Assembly: GCA_030620115.1 (NCBI GenBank)
Contig: JAUXFG010000096.1
Location: 1 to 14,634 of the forward strand
DNA: 14,634 bases
Reading direction: 5' to 3'
DNA from: Candidatus Fermentibacterota bacterium
GTDB lineage: Bacteria; JAFGKV01
Shown here: positions 9,601 through 13,749 of the stretch, piece after piece
Numbering within the stretch: the stretch's first letter is position 1
How the letters are laid out: the number at the start of each line of letters is the position of its first letter
The notes under the pieces: model-generated
Seen by the model: the letters and a program-made list of their open reading frames with translations, nothing else
Databases searched by the model: none
Told to the model about the DNA's origin: nothing
Position numbers and translations under genes: made by a program

Positions 9601-9774
9601 TTGCTTGCGCTCTTCGGTCACGGAGTGGTCACTGGCATCCAGCGCGGCGAGTTTCTCTCGAAGAGCATCAACCGCCGAGTCCACCACATCATCGCCCAAA
9701 CTCTTCCGCTGCTTCTCGATGGCTGCTATTGCTTGTTCGAGCTGTTCACGTTCAGTTGCCAACCGTTGCTTCAC
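6631..9774 (-). CDS. Class III nucleotidyl cyclase fused to AAA-type ATPase and TPR domain (sAC-like)
   Basis: Predicted cytoplasmic signalling protein of 1047 residues. A short coiled coil (about 1-50) precedes a class III cyclase domain (about 55-235). Visible catalytic residues are metal-binding Asp65 (LFADLVGF) and Asp109 (KYIGDAV), base-recognising Lys105 and Thr177 (FTVTG), and Asn184 and Arg188 (VNMAKR). The Lys/Thr pair points to class IIIb and ATP as substrate, giving cAMP. An AAA/NB-ARC-like ATPase follows, with Walker A G286-EAGIGK-S293 and a Walker B-like stretch LLLLED..WAD near 411-422. The C-terminal third (about 690-990) is TPR-like repeats, probably for protein contacts. Mammalian soluble adenylyl cyclase has the same order of parts, with two cyclase domains instead of one. 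The start shown is a GTG with GAGAAAG directly against it; an in-frame stop lies nine codons upstream. A TTG at 9762 has AGGTGA eight bases before it and may be the true start. No effector gene is adjacent, so the signal sensed is unknown. Confidence 0.92.
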   Translation of the reverse strand: MKQRLATEREQLEQAIAAIEKQRKSLGDDVVDSAVDALREKLAALDASDHSVTEERKQVTILFADLVGFTLLSQKLDAERVHEILNIYFALWRDAIRRNGGVIEKYIGDAVMAVFGIPAARENDPEAAVLTALDVRQRLPELNERLGREYDICLSARVGINTGNVIACELGREGEFTVTGDAVNMAKRLEQACPSNEILISHMTFRHTRGVFDVLPQEPLLIKGRAEPVRTYVVRSALPHADRFRRRGIEGIETRLVGRESELLMLEEAFSGVLEHHRTYVVLVTGEAGIGKSRLLYEFEHHTALRGCSVNRFKGRVTPEVMNIPFGLIRDMFANTFTILETDEAKTVLAKFRAGMEGVLGVEQADVVGHLIGFDFSSSKAVENLLGSPNFASLARAYLTNYFRIVARRPTMLLLEDIHWADSSSVGLLHHLVTEISDAPLLVVCLARPMLSERFEHWGEEDASYVRLDLKPLPESAIEELVMEILQKAENVPDDLVNLIVGRSEGNPFYVEELIKMLMDDGVIERNQPRWSVRLDRLMESSVPPTLTGVLQARLDSLPQEEKEVLQRASVVGRQFWDSVVTELETVERVPDRQRVSRLLEAVTQRELVFKRERSAFAGTNEYAFKHVILRDVTYETVLLRVRRQCHGLVARWLEETAGARVGEYFGLIARHYELAGELENAAQYLRRSGRDLMQISAFPDARAVFERVLGMMREDDVTGRAIVLVKLGIACVETSDYSSASEYLEQGLKLATESGDSAMAVTALNWLGRAATEQGEHQEAERRHQDALARARGEKNLPGMALAMRYLGFTAFWRGETQRAEHYATEALVLSRELGDRQGIAAALNVLGNAVSSGGKHEEARQCYGESLSIFREIGDRRGEIGCLNNLGEIARAQGDGREAQRCYHESLTLCRDIGFRWGTALSLVNLGFLHAGLHEDDLGRDCLMKALEESQAIGAMPITLGALVGIVRLEANAGRYLSGVLLLGYVLANPALSMEVKEEEAKPLLELLQANLPKEQVNSALERGSRLELGAVLDRIQGMGARPDQ

Positions 9775-9815
9775 CTTTCTCGATTCGTCGCTGGATGATT
9801 AACCCGCACTTCTCA

Positions 9816-9832
9816 TCCCGCGTCCCGCGGGA
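9816..9832. repeat. TCCCGCG/CGCGGGA palindrome, copy 1
   Basis: Perfect 7-bp arms TCCCGCG and CGCGGGA with a 3-base loop (TCC). It lies 41 bp upstream of the GTG start of the cyclase-ATPase gene, so it is probably in that gene's leader or promoter. The same arms occur at 11123 and 11329. No T-tract follows on either strand. Confidence 0.75.
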
Positions 9833-9833
9833 C

Positions 9834-9845
9834 TGCAGCGCTGCA
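9834..9845. other. 12-bp perfect palindrome TGCAGCGCTGCA
   Basis: A self-complementary 12-mer directly beside the TCCCGCG palindrome, upstream of the cyclase gene. It could be an operator half-site or part of a larger hairpin. A single occurrence gives no basis to choose. Confidence 0.4.
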
Positions 9846-9930
9846 TTTGGCTGTGGCTGCTTCGTTACGCTCCTTCGGACTCCTCGACGTATCGCAGAGA
9901 ATGGCGCCCCATGTGGGATCTCGCGATGCC

Positions 9931-9942
9931 CGGGCTAGCCCG
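9931..9942. other. 12-bp perfect palindrome CGGGCTAGCCCG
   Basis: Self-complementary 12-mer in the 285-bp gap between the channel gene and the cyclase gene, which both lie on the minus strand. It could form a short GC hairpin downstream of the channel gene. There is no adjoining T-run, so a rho-independent terminator is not supported. Confidence 0.35.
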
Positions 9943-10059
9943 AACAGATCCAACCATCCTCCAAACCGACTGAAGGATGCTCTCGCGTGCCCCTTTGGAT
10001 CCGGGTCCGGTCATTCATTATTCAGATCAGTTTCGGATTTTAGGTTTTCTCTCAATCCT

Positions 10060-11088
10060 TCACTCTTTGGCCTGAACAATCTCTTCGAGACGTTTTGCAG
10101 TTCCCCGTGTTCCGATGTAAAGCAGGTGATCTCCGGCTTGCAGAATCAGATCCGACGTAGGATTGAATACTCGCTTGCCGTTTTCCTTAGTCACTGAGAT
10201 GATCAATGCGTCCGCCACTTCTCGGATTCTGGCATGAGAGAGCTTCTGCCCGTCGATTGGAGAACGCTCCGCTATGATCAGGTCTCCCACCTCTATGTTT
10301 TCATCATCCGCCGCCGCTTCTACGAACTGAGCAAATGCTGGGTTGATGAGCGATGCCGCCATCCTCCTGGCTCCTATGTCATGAGGAGAGATGACATTAG
10401 TGGCGCCGGCACGCTTCAATTTTGATATCGATTCGCTATTCTCGGCACGCGAGACTATAGGAATCGTCGGGCTGAGCTCCCGAGCGGTGAGAGCTACAAA
10501 AACGTTGTCCGCATCGGAAGGTAGTACCGTGACCAGACCCGCGGCATGAGAAATGCCCGCTGAGTCGAGGATGGCTTCCTCGTAGGCATTGCCTAACACA
10601 TAGAGATGGCCGTCGTTTTCCACCAGTGATGTGACCCTGACATTCTTCTCGATCACAATGACCATTCTATCGGCCTTGGATAGTCGGCTGCTCACCTGCC
10701 TCCCCATGCGGCCATAGCCACAGATTATATAGTGATTTCGGAGATTCGCGATTTTGGCAGTCACTTTACGCCTCCCCAGGACTGTTCTCAGTTTCCCTTC
10801 AACAATAACGGACATGATCAGCGAGAACCCGAATGCAACGGCTCCAATGCCGACAATGACCAAACAGAACGTGATGATTCTCCCCGCCGGCCCGGTGGTG
10901 CTGTCTCTTATCCCCAATGTTGATATCACGATTATGGTCTGATAGGCAGCGTCGAATAGGGACATCCCTTCAAGAAGAGCATATGCGACTGTCCCAAGAA
11001 TCGAGATCCCGAAAATGATGGCAGCCGCCAAAACAAATGTTCTGCTTGATCTATCCACTTGAACTGATGACGACTCAGACGTATGCAA
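10060..11088 (-). CDS. Two-helix potassium-channel-like protein with TrkA-N and TrkA-C (RCK) domains, aberrant filter
   Basis: Predicted inner-membrane ion channel subunit of 342 residues, close to the usual length of MthK-like channels. TM1 spans about 18-39, a pore loop 44-62 and TM2 about 71-96. A cytoplasmic RCK/TrkA-N Rossmann domain follows, with nucleotide-binding G124-Y-G-R-M-G129 and the acidic residue of VIVIEKN after the second strand. A TrkA-C domain (about 255-342) begins near VGDLIIAERSPIDG and ends LQAGDHLLYIGT. Family knowledge: RCK domains gate the pore in response to Ca2+, nucleotides or other ligands, and the subunit would be a tetramer. The odd point is the filter. Where TVGYGD is expected, residues 57-62 read T-L-G-I-R-D, so both the Tyr/Phe and the second Gly are lost. 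Selectivity for K+ therefore cannot be assumed. The start is a TTG with GGAAGG ten bases upstream and an in-frame TGA just before it; no ATG or GTG fits. The next Met lies after TM1. Confidence 0.88.
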   Translation of the reverse strand: MHTSESSSVQVDRSSRTFVLAAAIIFGISILGTVAYALLEGMSLFDAAYQTIIVISTLGIRDSTTGPAGRIITFCLVIVGIGAVAFGFSLIMSVIVEGKLRTVLGRRKVTAKIANLRNHYIICGYGRMGRQVSSRLSKADRMVIVIEKNVRVTSLVENDGHLYVLGNAYEEAILDSAGISHAAGLVTVLPSDADNVFVALTARELSPTIPIVSRAENSESISKLKRAGATNVISPHDIGARRMAASLINPAFAQFVEAAADDENIEVGDLIIAERSPIDGQKLSHARIREVADALIISVTKENGKRVFNPTSDLILQAGDHLLYIGTRGTAKRLEEIVQAKE

Positions 11089-11122
11089 TGGCGATCACCC
11101 TTCCAAAAAACTTCGTCTCGAA

Positions 11123-11141
11123 TCCCGCGTCGGACGCGGGA
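11123..11141. repeat. TCCCGCG/CGCGGGA palindrome, copy 2
   Basis: The arms are nine bases each (TCCCGCGTC and GACGCGGGA) around a single base; as RNA this is a 7-bp stem with a 5-base loop. It lies 34 bp upstream of the TTG start of the channel gene on the minus strand. Confidence 0.8.
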
Positions 11142-11328
11142 TCCCGAACTTTCCCCGCCCGGGCGTATTACGAGTCGAATTAGTTGTCTCCAATCAATGT
11201 ACTGACACAGGCCACAACTCGACAAGCGTCAAAACACTCACACACAAATGCGGCTGATTGACTCTCAAGCCCGACGATCTAGTTTGTTTCCTAGCCCGGA
11301 CTTCTCTCCGGCTTTCGTGGCGAAACCG

Positions 11329-11347
11329 TCCCGCGGCCGACGCGGGA
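11329..11347. repeat. TCCCGCG/CGCGGGA palindrome, copy 3
   Basis: The same perfect 7-bp arms as the other copies, with the 5-base loop GCCGA. It lies 69 bp upstream of the preferred ATG of the nucleotidase gene. A degenerate half copy (TCCCGCGGCCCGAC) is also visible at 13732-13745. Confidence 0.8.
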
Positions 11348-11405
11348 TTCTGAATGCGAGGCTTGCGCCCCCTCGACTGGGCTCGGGTTCCGATTCTGCA
11401 ACCTC

Positions 11406-11411
11406 GAAAGG
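11406..11411 (+). promoter_or_regulatory. Ribosome binding site deciding the nucleotidase start
   Basis: GAAAGG ends five bases before the ATG at 11417. An in-frame ATG 21 codons upstream (11354) has no such site and sits seven bases after a palindromic repeat, so the downstream ATG is preferred. Confidence 0.6.
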
Positions 11412-11416
11412 TTAAG

Positions 11417-12889
11417 ATGACATCCACAAGCAGCCCAGGCAAAAACTCCCCATTCCCTGCCCCCTCCCCGGAACGTCGGATCTTCTGCAACAGAACACTG
11501 AACTTGCGATCCATTAGAGCCATTGGATATGATCTGGACTACACATTGATCCACTACAACGTTGACGCATGGGAGAGGACATCATTTGGGTTTTTCAAGG
11601 AAAAGCTGGCACAACTCGGCTGGCCCACCGCGGGTCTGACCTTCGATCAAAATGCATTCCAGATAGGTCTGATTATCGACCGACACTTCGGCAACATCAT
11701 CAAAGCCGATCAGTTCGGCTACATCAGAAGAGGCTCCCATGGCACAGCTGCGATGGAGTTCTCGACGCTCCGCAAAGTCTATCAACAGACAATCGTAGAA
11801 CTGCCTGACCCCCGATATGTTTTCCTGAATACACTCTTCTCTCTCTCTGAAGCCTGCATGTATGCACAACTGGTTGATCGCCTTGATGCTGGGCAGTTCC
11901 CCACCACTCTAGGTTATGCAGATCTATATGATCAGTTGAAAAGGGCATTCGACGAACTCCACATGGAAGGACGATTGAAAGCCACGGTCGCTGCCCAACC
12001 CGAACGTTTCGTAGACCGTGATGCCGAGACGGCTGCCGCCCTGCTGGACCAGAAACGAGCCGGAAAGAAGTTGCTTCTCATAACCAACTCCGAATGGCGC
12101 CATACACGCGCAATGCTTGACTACGGTTTTGGTCCCCATCTCTCGGATGGCGTCACCTGGAACGACCTGTTCGATATTATCATTGTGGAGGCTAGAAAAC
12201 CGTCGTTTTTCGAACAGGCCAATCCTGCATTCGAAGTCGTGAACGACGAGGGATTACTCAAGCCTATTGTTGGTGTACCGAAACCAGGGCAAGTTCTCCT
12301 TGGCGGCCACGCCGGTCTTGTTGAAGAGATGTTGGGATTGAGCGGGTCTCAGATCCTCTACCTCGGTGATCACGCCTTTGGCGATGTGCAGGTTTCCAAA
12401 AATCTGCGGCGGTGGCGTACGGCATTGATTGTCCGGGAACTGGAAGAAGAGATTCATGCCCAGGAAGCCTTCCGACCGGAACAACTGCGGCTCTCTGAGC
12501 TCATGGAGCGGAAGACAGAACTCGAGCATCGTTTTTCAGAAGAACAGCTGAAGCTCCAAAGAATGGTCCACGGTCCCGGGTCTGGGCGCAAGTCCAAGAC
12601 CAAGGACCTGAAGGCGAATATGGAACGAACCCGTCAAGCCCTCGCCGATCTCGACAAGCGTATTACTCCTCTGGCGATACAATCAGCCGAACTGCTCAAC
12701 CCTAAATGGGGTCTCCTCATGCGGACGGGAAATGATCCGAGTTATCTCGGAAGAATCATGGAGCGTCATGCGGACATCTACACTTCTCGCGTATCGAACT
12801 TTCTCCACAGAACACCATTCGCTTTCTTCCGAGCCCGCCGATCAGGGCTCCCCCACGACGAAGCCGTAGGTCGGGTTAGCGCAGCGTAA
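11417..12889 (+). CDS. HAD-superfamily 5'-nucleotidase (cN-II / NT5DC type)
   Basis: Predicted cytoplasmic purine 5'-nucleotidase of 490 residues, releasing phosphate from nucleoside monophosphates such as IMP or GMP by family analogy. HAD motif I is IGYDLDYTLIHY, with nucleophile Asp39 and acid/base Asp41. Motif II is the Thr of LLLITNSEW, motif III the Lys of ARKPSFF, and motif IV the Asp of LYLGDHAFGDV. A charged coiled-coil insert (about 365-425) and the family's C-terminal block (SRVSNFLHRTPFAFFRA) follow. All catalytic residues are present. Reading could also begin at an ATG at 11354, but the ribosome binding site favours 11417. The last seven residues (VGRVSAA) and the TAA stop are read from a palindromic repeat that also occurs at 13681. 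The ancestral C-terminus therefore probably lay near LPHDE or just after it. It is divergent from the channel gene, and no nucleotide-metabolism partner is adjacent. Confidence 0.9.
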   Translation: MTSTSSPGKNSPFPAPSPERRIFCNRTLNLRSIRAIGYDLDYTLIHYNVDAWERTSFGFFKEKLAQLGWPTAGLTFDQNAFQIGLIIDRHFGNIIKADQFGYIRRGSHGTAAMEFSTLRKVYQQTIVELPDPRYVFLNTLFSLSEACMYAQLVDRLDAGQFPTTLGYADLYDQLKRAFDELHMEGRLKATVAAQPERFVDRDAETAAALLDQKRAGKKLLLITNSEWRHTRAMLDYGFGPHLSDGVTWNDLFDIIIVEARKPSFFEQANPAFEVVNDEGLLKPIVGVPKPGQVLLGGHAGLVEEMLGLSGSQILYLGDHAFGDVQVSKNLRRWRTALIVRELEEEIHAQEAFRPEQLRLSELMERKTELEHRFSEEQLKLQRMVHGPGSGRKSKTKDLKANMERTRQALADLDKRITPLAIQSAELLNPKWGLLMRTGNDPSYLGRIMERHADIYTSRVSNFLHRTPFAFFRARRSGLPHDEAVGRVSAA

Positions 12890-12903
12890 CCCGACAATCC
12901 CCC
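12865..12903. repeat. 39-bp palindromic repeat GTCGGGTTA...TAACCCGAC, copy 1
   Basis: Perfect 9-bp arms GTCGGGTTA (12870-12878) and TAACCCGAC (12887-12895) with an 8-base loop GCGCAGCG, flanked by CGTAG on the left and AATCCCCC on the right. A second copy at 13681 differs at one base. The left arm and loop are translated as the end of the nucleotidase, and the right arm begins with its stop codon. The hairpin could also mark the 3' end of that mRNA. Very similar elements are widespread in proteobacterial genomes. Confidence 0.9.
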
Positions 12904-12974
12904 ATCCCCCTTCCTCTTGATCTCTCCACTCGGTCGGACTCGGAACCAAGCCGGGATGTGAGAAGGGAAATTAT

Positions 12975-13079
12975 TCAGGCACCAGCCTCAGCTTCACACG
13001 CATGAACCGACGTACGGTTTTCGTAATCCTCCTCTGCCTTGTGCACCCATTCCCCAGAGTATTCATCAGTCCCGTTCAT
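12975..13079 (-). pseudogene. Truncated HEPN-domain toxin gene (HepT-like remnant)
   Basis: A 34-codon reading frame starts at ATG 13079-13077, inside the end of the nucleotidyltransferase gene (14-nt overlap), the usual arrangement of MNT-HEPN pairs. Residues 5-20 read DEYSGEWVHKAEEDYE, the first-helix signature of HEPN proteins (W..KAEED). After Glu20 the similarity stops, and the frame runs for 14 unrelated residues to a TGA at 12977-12975. Full-length HEPN toxins are roughly 110-140 residues and carry an R-x4-6-H RNase motif, which is missing. The gene is thus a 5' remnant that cannot make an active toxin. The replacing sequence resembles part of a group II intron (see findings). The HEPN assignment rests on a short motif plus gene order. 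Confidence 0.7.
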
Positions 13080-13428
13080 AGAGCACCCGTCCTCGGACCA
13101 TGATCTCCCGGATGAAACAGTCGCCGATACGTAAGCGGTAGCGTAGTTCCTCAGGTGTGCGAACCAGGATGTCTATGGGGAAAGGGATGTCCAGCAAAAC
13201 ACGAGAGACTCGAGCGCTACGTCGAGCGGGTCGATCAGAATCATCCATGACGATAAGTAAGTCCACATCGCTGTCAGGCGTGGGGTTTCCCCAGGCGTAG
13301 GAGCCGAACAGAACGATACGCAGAGGATTGAATGCCTTGACGATGCGTTGTACGACTTCTCCGAGCTGTTCCTCTGTCGCGGGTGGAATAGAGATGGGTG
13401 CGACAAGTAACGATTCTTGGGTAGTCAT
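13066..13428 (-). CDS. Minimal nucleotidyltransferase, MntA-type antitoxin of an MNT-HEPN pair
   Basis: Small Pol-beta-superfamily nucleotidyltransferase of 120 residues, normal size for the family. The signature LFGSYAWG....DSDVDLLIV gives Gly42-Ser43 and metal-binding Asp54 and Asp56. A third acidic residue is probably Asp86 in PIDILV. In characterised MntA-HepT systems this protein adenylylates the HEPN RNase toxin and silences it. Here the overlapping downstream HEPN gene is truncated, so the antitoxin has no partner within the window. The start at 13428 is chosen because GGGGGAG (13441-13435) lies six bases upstream. Two ATGs at 13458 and 13455 are in frame but lack a comparable site. 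Catalytic residues are intact, so loss of function is not evident from sequence. Confidence 0.85.
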   Translation of the reverse strand: MTTQESLLVAPISIPPATEEQLGEVVQRIVKAFNPLRIVLFGSYAWGNPTPDSDVDLLIVMDDSDRPARRSARVSRVLLDIPFPIDILVRTPEELRYRLRIGDCFIREIMVRGRVLYERD

Positions 13429-13567
13429 CTCATGCTCCCCCACAAGTTGACGCATCATGGCTACGCATCCAGCAGGTCGGTTTGCCTATTCATTTTCCAC
13501 GATGAAAAAAGAATAGACTCCGTATTGTCCAAAAAAACCGCAGAAAAGAGTGGTCCCTTTGTAATCC

Positions 13568-13596
13568 TATATACGCAAGAGAGGAGGCTCTGGCAA
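13568..13596 (-). promoter_or_regulatory. Candidate promoter for the nucleotidyltransferase gene
   Basis: On the minus strand TTGCCA (13596-13591; 5 of 6 to TTGACA) is followed after 17 bp by TATATA (13573-13568; 4 of 6 to TATAAT). Transcription would begin near 13561, giving a leader of roughly 130 nt. The match is by eye. Confidence 0.4.
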
Positions 13597-13680
13597 GTCG
13601 AGCGATCCAAGCATCCTATCGCAAACACAAGGACTCTTGCCAAGGATAGCTCCCCCTCTTGATTGTACATCGAAGCATCC

Positions 13681-13719
13681 CGTAGGTCGGGTTAGCGTAG
13701 CGTAACCCGACAATCCCCC
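13681..13719. repeat. 39-bp palindromic repeat GTCGGGTTA...TAACCCGAC, copy 2
   Basis: Differs from copy 1 only in the loop (GCGTAGCG instead of GCGCAGCG). The arms are GTCGGGTTA (13686-13694) and TAACCCGAC (13703-13711). The flanks CGTAG and AATCCCCC show that it has the same orientation as copy 1. It lies 30 bp downstream of the stop codon of the GH114-like gene. The two copies form 816-bp-spaced direct repeats around the MNT-HEPN module. Confidence 0.9.
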
Positions 13720-13749
13720 CAAGCGGCCAAATCCCGCGGCCCGACAGGT

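Larger units (their letters stand above)
11089..11416. other. Divergent intergenic region between channel and nucleotidase genes
   Basis: These 328 bp separate two divergently transcribed genes and must hold both promoters. They contain two TCCCGCG/CGCGGGA palindromes, one near each gene start, and no convincing coding sequence. A TTGACT at 11258-11263 has no good -10 partner at 16-18 bp, so no promoter is assigned. Confidence 0.6.
13429..13749. other. Intergenic region with repeat copy and candidate promoter
   Basis: These 321 bp separate two minus-strand genes. The middle (about 13485-13660) is richer in A/T than its surroundings. It holds a candidate promoter for the nucleotidyltransferase (13568-13596) and, near the right end, the second 39-bp palindromic repeat. 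A 69-codon frame (13461-13670, minus) and an 81-codon frame (13417-13662, plus) show no recognisable motif and are not called. Confidence 0.55.

Noticed and set aside
11258-11286. TTGACT as a -35 element for the nucleotidase
   Set aside because: No -10-like hexamer at 16-18 bp; the best candidate matches only 3 of 6 positions.
11354-11416. Upstream in-frame ATG for the nucleotidase (21 extra residues)
   Set aside because: No ribosome binding site. The extension is Pro/Arg-rich and borders a palindromic repeat, while ATG 11417 has GAAAGG at five bases.
13429-13458. Longer start (ATG 13458 or 13455) for the nucleotidyltransferase
   Set aside because: No good ribosome binding site, whereas GGGGGAG is placed six bases before ATG 13428, and the shorter form has normal family length.
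13461-13670. 69-codon frame on the minus strand between the GH114-like and nucleotidyltransferase genes
   Set aside because: No motif or homology recognised; it overlaps the candidate promoter and has an unconvincing composition.
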